DNA from: Synchiropus splendidus
Lineage: Eukaryota > Chordata > Actinopteri > Syngnathiformes > Callionymidae
DNA: 64,000 bases
Assembly: GCF_027744825.2 (NCBI RefSeq)
Contig: NC_071335.1
Coordinates: 18,388,501 to 18,452,500, forward strand
Direction of reading: 5' to 3'
Shown: positions 26,123 to 36,911 of the stretch, piece after piece
How positions within the stretch are numbered: the stretch's first letter is position 1
How the letters are laid out: the number at the start of each line of letters is the position of its first letter
Position numbers and translations under genes: made by a program
The notes under the pieces: generated by a model
Told to the model about the DNA's origin: nothing
What the model saw: the letters and a program-made list of their open reading frames with translations, nothing else
Database searches by the model: none

Positions 26123-29100
26123 TCAATATAATAATAATAGATCAAACATACATCAAGTGACAAACAAATACAGTGTCAAATAGGCATTAGAGGTGATGTT
26201 TTTCCCCACACCTCAGTGTTGTGTCCACATGTATACCAGATGGATTACCACATGCATGTATTTCCAATAACAACAATGAACATAGTTCTGGAGTATTAGA
26301 TTCAGAGGTCCTTGAAAGCAGCATATGGCGAGCCCAGACAGCTTAGACCCCATTTGGTCCTGTTAAAGGGGTACACGTCAGGTCAAGCAGCCCAGGCACA
26401 GAGCTTGTGCCGATGTGACCTCATAAACAGATGATCCTGATTTGTGTACATCCCCAACACTTGATCCTTCTCCACTCACACACACACACACACACACACA
26501 TGCAAACAGCACTCGAAGCCCTAAAATCACCAGTAAACACAGGTGTTGTCATGCATCTTATTGAAAGACCCGACATGAACTGCCGAGGCTTGGGATCAGA
26601 CAAAGCTGATGACGGTGCTTCTCTTTGGTCTTCAACGCGAACTTATCTTGAATTGGAATGAGGGCATGTCTGCAGAAGTACGCTTAAAATGGGGGTAATT
26701 GCATTAAGTAATTGCATTAGTTCGTGGTAATAAACATCATCTGTAAGCAAACATTTCATTCTTATGAGATTCATTCATTATATTAACGTCAATCGAGAGT
26801 GCAAGTGCTTATTAGCGATGAAATACACTTGGTGAATATGTAGGTCATAGATGTGAGTTCATTTTCCATGACTATCTAATAAGCTTTTTTCTTCATCACA
26901 TTCCAGATCTAGTTGTTCATGTTAACCTCAGTGCATATACTGTATCAGGAGGAATAGATATTTACATTATGCAGAGAGGGTGTCAATTCAATTTCACCCA
27001 TGGAAGGTGACGTGACACCATGTTATTTTCAGAACATTTCCCCACATTTTATTGAATTTGGTGACATGTATATGAGGCCAAGTGCGTGACTCATAATTGG
27101 TTAAGCTGTGAAGAGGTTAAAATAAGACATCTCAAGTCAAAAATTGAATCCCAAGACCAACTGCTGGCTGGGGTTTGATGGCGCAGTCGTATTTTCATCT
27201 GGAGCCTCATTCCCCCCACATGGTGGCCCACTTGGAGGGAATTCAGTTGGTTCTCTCATGGGAACAAGGATCTCACTGAGGTTAGTCCATGGATGAACCA
27301 TAAAAAATAAATAAATAAATAAATAATAATCTAGTTAGAGAATTTGTGATGAATTAATCCAAATTATTCGCAGATTAATGGTATAAGAATATTTGCAAAT
27401 ATTGTTCATTTTGCATCAGTTTGACAATAGCACAATAAATCACGATGGTGGCTATATTCAAGTTTTATATCACTTTATTTAAACTAAAGCTCTTTTTATG
27501 TCTTGAAAATATGTGTATAAGAATTTCAATTTTACATAAATTTCAAGTCCATTCAGAGCAGTGGAAACCCTGGCCATTGTGTAGTGAAAAACCTCCCTGA
27601 ACAAAAGCAAACAGATGCTTTTGTTTGCTTTTGTTCAGGGATTCCTCCATGTTTGTTGTTGTTGTTATCATCCTTACTGCGACGTGTCTTGTGCATCAGT
27701 GTGATCAGTGGAACTCCTGCACTGACAGAGGTTCTGTGTTGAATTGTTATTTTTTTTTTTTTCCATTTCCTTTTTAGTAGTTAGTTGAGGTATATTGTTA
27801 GTTTTACAAAGTATTGTTGGGTATTCAATGGTGTTATTCAATAGGATAGGATTTTTAAATGAATTCATAAATAAGTTATATTTAATCAGGTATCTATTAT
27901 TATTTTTTTACCGTGTATTGGATGAGCCCTCGAGAAACAGTGAGGTTTCATGAAAGTGCTTGTCTCTGAAAACACGGATTCATTCAGTCTCAGAAGGCTG
28001 TCACTGCCCATCACTAATGCACAGTATGACAGTGAATATTATTGTTCTGTCAAGAGTCCATTAGACAAAAAAAAAAAAAAAACTCATATTCCATTTCACT
28101 ATCATCCAAAAGTCTGAAGAGCATTAAACTTGCAATTTTTGGTGTGTAATTGACAGAGCTTTCAGATGTAAAGTACAAACGAAAATCAAACCAGTCTGGG
28201 CTTCTCTTGTATTGCAGTTTGTCGTAATTATAGTCAGTGTACGCTTCTATCGTCTTTTAAGCTCTGCTTCTTGAGCTGCGAGGATCTTGGTGATCTCGTC
28301 CATTATTGTTGTTTCATTCTTAATTGCTGACAAATCTTTACGGAAAAAACGAAATAATTGTCAAACTCCGTCCGCCTGGTTTACATCGGCAACTTGTGAG
28401 GACTGAGAATAAGCAGAGAAAAATTGGTGACTGGAGATCATTGATCTGGATTTGACTCTGTTTTTACTTCACTGAATGTTTTTGTACCAAACAGTGTTTG
28501 AAAGGGTGAGGAATTTGGACCGGACACTTCGGAAAGTTAATGCTTTTGCTGCTTGCTGTGCATTTGTAGTAGTGTCTTGCTTGTGCTGGTGTCGTAGTTA
28601 CAGCTTGATACATGGTCTTAAAGTCTTGTTATTATCGTCCTCCTCGCAAGCCTGAGGGAATATTTTAGGGCACTGTTCAATCCGTCCTAGTTTTTTGACC
28701 TCCTGATTTTTTTATTTTCAATCGAAGTTTCTTTTTTTTTTGTTATGGATAAGTACGCTTCAAGCAAAGTGGTTTATTGTTGATCTGTATTTTGCCACCA
28801 GTCACAGACAGGTTGTTTCAAATGTTCCACGGTGATATCAACCCAACACTACTTTAGCTAAGGTCATGCACTGTACGCTGCACAGAGTACACATTGTTAT
28901 TAATATTCCTTATAACTGGAGTTGATTTTACATTGCAACAAATGTATTATTCACCTATAATCTTGATCAAAATGATGCAACACCATCACGGGCATGATGG
29001 ATTTCAACCATTAAAATGACCATGATTATTACTATGTAAGTATGATGTGTCAGTACAATATTTCTCCCATTGCCCCATCATTACCTACTGAAGTATCAGT

Positions 29101-29370
29101 GTTCTATCAAGATTCGGTTTGGAAAGTTTCATAAAAGACACTCGCTGAATCATGCAATTCATTTCAAAGACTCACAGGAAATGAAATTTTCACACTGAAG
29201 TTTGGCAGGAACCTGTGATGGACTTGCAACCGGGGCAGTGAGCATTTACATTGAAAATCCTTGCCACTACCAGAATAACTGATTTATTGAGTTGAAATCT
29301 TAGAGTCGAAATCTTGTGTTTCAACAGGTGGGGCGGTGTTTATTGTTGTAAACACACAGCAAATGGGTTG
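26123..29370. other. Intergenic, no gene seen
   Basis: Contains a CA run (26476-26500), a doubled TAATTGCATTA motif (26696-26719) and a hairpin (27595-27640). No coding sequence recognised. Confidence 0.45.
27595..27640. repeat. Perfect 18-bp hairpin, 10-nt loop
   Basis: ccctgaacaaaagcaaac (27595-27612) pairs exactly with gtttgcttttgttcaggg (27623-27640); loop agatgctttt. The stem has no mismatches, but no T-run or small-RNA context was identified. Confidence 0.9.
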
Positions 29371-29880
29371 GTGCAGCGGCAGCAGTGATGCGGTCGCTGT
29401 ATCGGACCGTTGTGGTGAAGAGGGAGCTGAGTCACAAGACGAAGCTTTACGTTCCCACCCTCACCTATGGTCACCAGCTTTGGGTAATGACCGAAAGGAT
29501 GAGATCGCGGATACAAGCGGCTGAGATGAGTTTCCTCCGCAGGGTGGCTGGGCGCACCCTTAGAGATAGGGTGAGGAGTTCGGTCATCCGGGAGGAGCTC
29601 GGGGTGGAGCCGCTGCTCCTCCACATGGAGAGGAACCAGCTGAGGTGGCTCGGGCATCTGATCCGGATGCCCCCTGGACGCCTCCCTGGGGAGGTGTTCC
29701 GGGCATGTCCTACAGGGAGGAGACCCCGGGGAAGACCCAGGACTCGCTGGAGAGATGATGTCTCCGGTCTGGCCTGGGAAGAGCGGGAGGAGGTTTATGC
29801 GGACCGGGAAGTTGGGGCCTCCTTGCTCTGAATGCTGCCTCCGCGACCCGACCCCGGATAAGTGGCAGAAGAAGGAAGGA
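29371..29880 (+). mobile_element. 5'-truncated non-LTR retrotransposon, ORF2 C-terminus and 3' end
   Basis: An open frame at 29385-29831 (148 codons) encodes the C-terminal part of a fish LINE polyprotein: VPTLTYGHQLWVMTERMRSR at its start, then IQAAEMSFLRRVAG, LRWLGHLIRMPPGRLPGEVF and RRPRGRPRTRWRDDVSGLAW. These landmarks follow the reverse-transcriptase domain, so RT and endonuclease are missing and the copy is inactive. The frame stops within the final ASLL segment, a little early. The 3' end reads cgacccgaccccggataagt, then a gaaggaagg tail running into an (AT)n microsatellite. LINE identity is clear; I lean to an RTE/Rex-like clade but cannot fix it by eye. Confidence 0.85.
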
Positions 29881-29886
29881 AGGTGA

Positions 29887-29888
<2 letters not shown>

Positions 29889-29969
<81 letters not shown>
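29889..29969. repeat. (AT)n microsatellite at LINE 3' tail
   Basis: 81 bp of AT directly behind the LINE tail gaaggaaggaaggtgatg. It may have grown from the tail. Confidence 0.95.
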
Positions 29970-29973
<4 letters not shown>

Positions 29974-30114
29974 CCTCTTATGTCTTCTTCTTTATTTCTT
30001 GTGATGCACTGCCCATGGCATGACCAGTAAATTCAGTGCTAAGAAACATGAATCCTCCAGCAGCGTTGGTCTTTGCAACAAAAGACTTGTGCACTGTTGC
30101 GGACTTTGTCATCT

Positions 30115-30178
30115 CGTCTGCTAAGGATAAACATGGAAAGCGCTATATAAGTAAGAGCCATTAACCATTTACCATTTT
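30115..30178. mobile_element. Short LINE/SINE 3' remnant
   Basis: ggaaagcgctatataagtaa, then gccattaaccatttaccatt, is a phrase I know from the ends of fish L2/CR1-type repeats. Only about 60 bp remain. Confidence 0.5.
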
Positions 30179-32066
30179 TACATGTCTGAGGAGTTCAGTT
30201 CAGTTTAAATGCTTGCTGTCTGATCACGCACATCTGAATTGGAAAACATCTTTTTGCTTCATGTGACAATGATGATTTAATCTTCTCTCAGAATATATTC
30301 ATTCAGATTGTGTCCATTACTGAACACAGAGGTCGGTTGTTGTCTCAAATTGTTTTGCATGCGATGAAAGTGTCTCATGACTCCCATCCTCATGAGCTAC
30401 CGTAGGCTCTGGCCCCCTACAAACATGAAAGAAGCACGAGCTGTTGTTACTTCTATATTTTGTATTTGAATTGAATCCAGGTTTTTTTCCCCTTCAACAT
30501 CTTGTAACTCAAAGGTCACCATACATTGCTATATTCTCCCCGTATCTGTGTTGTTTACGTACATTCTGTCAGAAGATTAAAACAATGATATAAAGGCTTC
30601 AGACCGCCACATGTCACAGCTTTTCTTCTCTGGAATAAAAGCTCATTTTCCCCCAACCATATAATCACGCTGGTGTCAAAACATTGATTTAATTCTATGG
30701 TCATTTCAGATTTTCCTCTCATCCAAATGTGCTGCAAAGCTAAGCAAAAAAAAAACTCTCCAGCCCCTTTTATGCTGCTTCCCATAACAAAAGGAGATGA
30801 GCTGCTTTTTCAAAGTGCTCATTATTCCTCTTCTGTCTCTTTTCCTCTGTTATTTCTCTCCCTGTCTGCGCTATTAAAATCAGCTGTATTTTCCTTCTCC
30901 TGTTAAATGAATTATACCCATTACTCTCCCCGACAACGTTGCATAGATTGCAAAGACTTGGATTCAACATTGTTCTAGTTCTTCCTCCAACGGCGATTCA
31001 TCAAAACAATGAAAGAGTTTGACATCCTATCGAGTTAAGCGTGAATAAGTGATGTACCAAACGCTATACGTTGAGAAATAAACAAGAGTGTAAGACACGT
31101 GCAAAACACAGCATCCTCATCGGTCACCTGCCAGTGAAATGGACATGACAGTGACGCGTCTTGTGATGGCTGATGCCACTGAAGAATAAAGCAGTGTCAC
31201 TCTGTAACAACTCACACCTGCCTTCAAATCTCTGGTCCACATTTAATCTATTTCCTCACAGGGAATCGAGCCATTTCAGTTCCACTTCCTTCCTACCTTA
31301 TTGCCGACCGCATTGTTTTCCTTCAACTGCGTCGGGGTCCTGGATTGAGAACATTTTAAATCAGCATATTGATTATGTCTTTGAAGCCTCAGCGCAGAAA
31401 AACAGACTATTTTCCCCCAGACTTGTCTGCATTTCCCCTCTAGAGAGTCAACGTTGGAGCAAAAGTTTTGCAATAAACACATCTAATGAAGACCATTTTT
31501 AAGAGATTTGCCTCACGACAATAAGAAAGTTATCAGTTGCATTGCTGATAAATGAGTAACAGGTCAGCAGAATTCACATCAATGCAGCCTAACTTGCATT
31601 TAACTGAAAAAAAAAACACTCACAACGTGCTTTGTATTGTTCGGCACCGCATAAACTGCTTCTGAAGGTCGACCGGGAAATGCCCTTTTGCATGACTGAC
31701 AGATAAGATGAGACATGAAACCAAACCAAAATATTGTGTTTTGTTACATGTTGTGATGCTGCAAAACACATTGCCTTTCATTCACTCGTAACAACTACAC
31801 CATCAATCGCAGTTGTTTATGACCTTTTGTTGCCATATTTGTCCAAGTAATTTCTCAATGCATAATGAAAATACTGCCCCCCAATTCCACGGGAAAGAGT
31901 GCTGTGTTCATTGTGTTTGGTGGTCAAATATCCACTTATAGGAAAGCCTCACATTGCAGTGTAGAGTATCAAGTGAGATCGGACTCTTCCTTGGAAGGAA
32001 GACTGTTTCATATTAGTGGCACCCACTAAATTTAAGAAGGAAAATCAACCTTGTTTCATACATGAA
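30179..32066. other. Intergenic, no gene seen
   Basis: Nothing recognised. The 109-codon frame at 31173-31502 has no domain. Confidence 0.45.
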
Positions 32067-32517
32067 TCGCACTGGTCTATGAGCCACAGGTGCAGCGGTG
32101 CTGTTTGCGCCATGAGACAAGAGCATGAGGCTCACTTCTAAACTAGTCTTGAAAACAGCATCAATACTGACTCATGAAACAAATTCGGCAACGTTCAGAA
32201 CTAGAATCATGAAGTCATCACCTGTTTTATTGATATTAAAGCGCTCAAAATGCACAGTTTTCAACCTTGTGTCTGAAGTTCCGACACAACAGCCGATCTG
32301 AGCTGCTTCTTCTCATCTCCGGAGCTGCGGACACACCGACGAAAACAGCGTATTTTGAGCGCTTTAATTTAGTTTGATGTGACAAGGCTCAATATTTTGG
32401 CAGCATAACGCTCTTTAGCTCGTAACAATCCATATATTAGTGTTATTGTTGTTGTATACACCGCTGGGTACAGACCATGAGAAGAAAATAGCATTTTATA
32501 ATCTGGGAATTATGGTA
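32067..32517 (+). mobile_element. Non-autonomous element, family A copy 3
   Basis: Starts at cgcactggtctatgagccac, ends at taatctgggaattatggtaa. Same internal order as copies 1 and 2, including the gtacagaccatgagaagaaa block before the terminus. It is the most diverged of the three at its right end. Confidence 0.7.
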
Positions 32518-32689
32518 ATAAATCCTTTTGTGAGGAAATTCAATTGTAATGTCTGCTAAATGCACAATATGTGGGTCTTGTTCCCAAATGTGGCGAGGAT
32601 ATTGAAGATCTACACACCAACAATTCTGCCTAACAGAGAGCCATTATACTGACAGGAAGAACTGGATAACAAGTAAAGTGGGGAAGTGA

Positions 32690-32960
32690 GTTTGTTGGGA
32701 AGAAGCTCAGCCAACCAGCAGAGAAAATTCACATCATGAGAGTCACGAGGTGGTCATGGCATCTTGTTAGGATGCCTCCCTGTTGAGGCTTGAACCGCTC
32801 GAAGGAGGTCAAAGGCCAGAGCCAGGACACGCTAGAGAGATTACATCTCACAGCTGTCCTGGGAACCCCAGTAGGCTAGACAATGTGTCTGAGGAGAGAA
32901 GACTCCTGAATCTTCGCTGTGGACCCTGTGATCAGCCACTGATCAGAAGAGGAATGATGT
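32690..32960 (+). mobile_element. Old, decayed copy of the LINE 3' end
   Basis: The order matches 29640-29860: aggtggtcatggcatcttgt, aggatgcctccctgttgagg, ccagagccaggacacgctag, agagattacatctcacag and tgtcctgggaacccc. All frames are broken. It is clearly older than the copy at 29371. Confidence 0.65.
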
Positions 32961-34730
32961 GAAGGGAAACTATTTTCCTCATTAAACCAGTTTCTTCTCC
33001 AGCCTGATCAGTGGTGGGACATCACTGAGACACATGGGCAGCAGTTTGGTGAGAGCACGGCGATAGAAGAACGGCATGTTTACTGACATCTTCCAAACCT
33101 CCACGCATTACCACATTATTTCTGCCAATCGCAGCATGTGATCCCACATTGAGTGTTGGCTGTTTTTGTGCGCATGAAAAGTACTTCACCAATGGTTGGA
33201 ATTGGATTTAAAATAAGCATCCTTTTGTTTGTCATTTGTCGACTGCAAGGGTCTGGTTAACCGATAGATCCACGTAATTGAAGTGGGATTTTTAAACGTG
33301 TCGGAGTAAAATGGCGTCCTGGAGACGAAGAAAACCGATGTGGTGGAATTTACTAGGAATAGCTGGAATAAAGGCGAGTAAGCCTCGTGTTTCGACAACT
33401 GCCTTTGTCCCAAAGCACATGCAGCACAGTGCGTGAAATTATTGAGCGATGCGTTCTCTACGAAGTTCAATGGCGCTAAGTGCGTTTGCAGTTTGTCACT
33501 GCCTGATGCGGTCCGCCGGAAGTTACGGGACTGGAACCGGATATTACGCATTACACATGCGCAAGTTCTGAGAATTGTGTTTACTGCTTATATTGCGTAA
33601 AGTTGTGTTGTTGTTAAAATTGTCTATATTTAACAGTAAAATTATACGTTTTTACGCGCATGCGTAAGTTCGATCTTTTCCGTCTGCCTGATGTGGTCCG
33701 CCGGACATGATGGTGCTGGAACAGGAAGTTACCGACTAACTGGTTTACTGGTTATATTGTGCAATTATGTGAATTGATTATTTCTTTTTATTACAATAAA
33801 TAAACATTTATCATTTCACCTGCGCAGTGCATTGCTTCCGATACAACACGGAGTGTATGGGAAACATTTCTCCTAGAATTTGTTTCATATTGACAATTTC
33901 TTATTTCTTAATCTAGACGATTTTTTTATTTTAATAACTCAAAAAAAAATAAATCATTGCCTGTGCGCGATAAAACCATGGACGCAAGCGCTTACCATTT
34001 AACGCCAGTTGGTAAAACATGCACAATTTTCGGTTCCAGCACCAGAATTTCCAGCAGACCACATCAGGCAGTGACGCAGTTTTTGGCTAAAATACTTTTC
34101 TCACCGAAACAAAGGCATTTTTTGATGACGCGAGCTAAAACCATGTTCGTCTGCGAGTTAGAAGAATTTTGTTTCATCTGAAGAAAACGGACGTATGACG
34201 GCTTGTAAGATGTGTCACGCTGAAATTATAAAGGGGTCCATCTGCTATGGCTTACCCACTTATTAGATGCTGCATAACCCCTTCGTGCAGAGCCCAGTCT
34301 TGGCTGCATACTGCGCAGATCACAAGCGCGACACTCACGTCACAACAGAGGGTTCTTCTTGCTCCTTTTCAGCCGCTAACTAAAGAGACCAGCTCCTCTG
34401 ATGCATCTGAGCGTAGAGGTTGAGACGGACTCCAGAGTGAAAACAATGAAAACTGCACTTGAACTGCATTATAAAGATCATTATCCAGCTGAAGGAATGA
34501 AGCAGCACACACAGGAAGTCTGTCCCTGTCTGGCTCTTTCAGACGCATTGTGTAGTTTAGTTCGTGCTGGAACTAAAATCCTTTGTTTCCTGTATTCAAA
34601 TAGTGACAACTGTAGTACTTATCATTGTACTGAAAATATTTGACAACAATTCTTAAATCACCTCTCAAGTTCGTGATGAACTACGTCCTCCCTTTTCTGT
34701 CGTGCACACACACACACGCGCACACACACA

Positions 34731-34791
<61 letters not shown>

Positions 34792-35977
34792 GGAGCTGTT
34801 GTTCTTTATCTAATCTGTGCTTTATTGAATATGGTAATTACAATGAGAGCCCTATCTTGCACTTTGTTTAATTTGTTTTTGTGCCATTTTCTGCTCCTGT
34901 GCTCTCTCTATCGCTCTCTGTGCCCGTGAGGAACGTGCATGTGTGTGTGTGCTGGGGGACAAATATAGCATGTGAGTTAATCAGTGGATGTGTTTGAGAA
35001 AGAGTGGCCACTGTTCTGACACACTGTGTTACACTGGGACCTTTCTAATGGGAAAATAAGACATGACTGCCGATGTCACAAGAGTTTAACTGTGGCTAAG
35101 GGAATAAAGGATCCAAATATGCTCCTGCATGCGCACACACACTTATACAGCCGCTCAGCAACAACCTTATTGGGGTCTAAGGGAATAAAAGCAACATGTA
35201 ACCTCGGAGAACCATCACTGTTTGGCAAAGTCATTGTCACTCTCACTTTAGCTGGTGGTTGTGCCTGCGCTTGTATTTTGCTGTCAGTGAAACTGCATTT
35301 TTTTTTACAGCGTACATGTGAATAAAATACACAACTTCCGATTTATGTGTCGAGGCAAGTTGAAATGGCTTAAAGAAATATATTTATGACTCTAGAGTAA
35401 TGATATTGAACGAAACACATTGCACTATTTATAAAACGCAGAATTAGTTTATTATTTATTGATGTATTTATCAAGCACTTAGATGATGCAAAGGTGTGTA
35501 GAAGTTTAGGAGGCCATACATCGCTGTCTTTAGATGTGAAAAAATAACACAATAATAATAATAATAATAATAAAATGTGTGTTGCATTTTCCAATAGAAT
35601 ATTTATTTTAAACCTTTCATTTAGAGAAAAAAAAAAAACATTGGTTGAATATATTTACATTTGATCTGATATTCATGAACCTACTGCACTGCGGAAAAGT
35701 AACAATGAAAAGATGGAACTTCATGATTCTTTGTTTTTTATTTATTTATTTGTGGGTTTTTGTTCAAACAATTGTGGAAATAGCATTTTTACTTGGATAA
35801 ACAACAGTGATGGACAGTAAGCATTTCTTCATAATCTAAGTATTGTCCTTTTTCATGAATGTTCATAAAGATATGTCTTTCACCAAAGGAATGAAAAATT
35901 GTACTCTTGACAGTTGTTGTTGTCTTCCACATGTGTAAAGTAACCCCCTGCTCCACGGCCACAGATGAAAGCAAACA
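32961..35977. other. Intergenic, with an unexplained internally repeated segment
   Basis: A core ctgcctgatg[c/t]ggtccgccgg occurs twice in direct orientation (33498-33518 and 33686-33706) and once inverted (about 34030-34080). A short frame starts at an ATGG at 33311 (41 codons). A (CA)n array sits at 34705-34789. Otherwise nothing recognised. Confidence 0.5.
34705..34789. repeat. (CA)n microsatellite with CG interruptions
   Basis: About 85 bp of CA with cacgcgca variants near the start. Confidence 0.97.
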
Positions 35978-36160
35978 GTGACAAATGCATTCTTTAATTG
36001 GAAATACAGGAATTATTTTAAGTTTCTCTCAGGCAAAAAACAAAAACACATTTTCTGGTGTCGACTTTCTGAGGGCAACAGTATGATTTCAACCGGGAAA
36101 ACCTCCACAGCCAACATTCTGAAACATTTAAAAAGGCACAGCATGGTAAATTCCTCTACC
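35978..36160 (+). pseudogene. BED zinc-finger-like relic of a hAT-type transposase
   Basis: The frame reads FFNWKYRNYFKFLSG, then HIFWCRLSEGNSMISTGKT, then NILKHLKRHSM. The aromatic start, the CRL position and the L-KHLKRH end are the pattern of a BED finger, as in ZBED proteins and hAT transposases. A BED finger needs CxxC and HxxxH; here the second cysteine position is Ser (CRLS), so one zinc ligand appears lost. The frame ends at 36184 and no dimerisation or RNase H-like region follows, although the frame at 36335-36526 (RKWFVAYLERDKK) could be another remnant. It is most likely a decayed transposon piece and unlikely to be a host gene. Confidence 0.45.
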
Positions 36161-36770
36161 TCGATCTGCCGGGTTTTCACCTGAATAACAGAAGGTGGAT
36201 GCACCATTTCCATTACCAGCCATAGGCAGAGAAGGTCTCAAGATGCTCCTCCCTGGGGATGGTGTGGAGGAAACACTGCCTATTTCGACAGATGACAGTC
36301 TATTATGGAGGAATAACCAACACAAAACACAAAGTTGCCACTGAGAAAATGGTTTGTTGCCTACCTGGAAAGAGATAAAAAAAAAAGATACTGCTTTACT
36401 TGTCAATTGAACCAACATGCTGAAGGCATGTGCAGTACAGTACCAAGAAGAATTACAAGGGAATTGCTATTCTCACTCGCATATTATATAGACGCTGGGC
36501 AAGTTGACTTTTGCGTCCTATACTGACAACAAAGGCAGCCTTCAGTGTTAGGTGTTGACCCATTAGGTTTTCAATTGACCTGTATGTGCCACTTTCCGTG
36601 GCTGTATGACACATAAGAAAGACGGAGGTTCGGGTTAGTACACCCACCGCTTGTAACGCCACACAGGAAGGAAAGTGTTTAATCCATAGAAATGCCTTGT
36701 GTATACATGAACATCCAAAGGCTGAAGGCTGACTTTGTTGTTGTTATTAAAGGACACAAAAGTCCACTTC
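36161..36770. other. Intergenic, no gene seen
   Basis: Sequence between the BED relic and the tetranucleotide array. No intact frame; may belong to the same dead element. Confidence 0.4.
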
Positions 36771-36877
36771 CTATCTATCTATCTATCTATCTATCTATCT
36801 GTCTGTCTGTCTGTCTGTCTGTCCGTCCGTCCGTCCGTCCGTCCGTCCGTCCGTCCGTCCGTCTGTCCATCTATGTG

Positions 36878-36910
<33 letters not shown>
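36771..36910. repeat. Compound microsatellite (CTAT)n(CTGT)n(CCGT)n ... (TA)n
   Basis: CTAT units to about 36800, CTGT to about 36820, CCGT to about 36864, then TA from 36881. Each block differs from the last by one transition. Confidence 0.97.

Positions 36911-36911
<1 letters not shown>

Noticed and set aside
29340..29657. 105-codon minus-strand frame
   Set aside because: Antisense shadow of the LINE ORF2 fragment.
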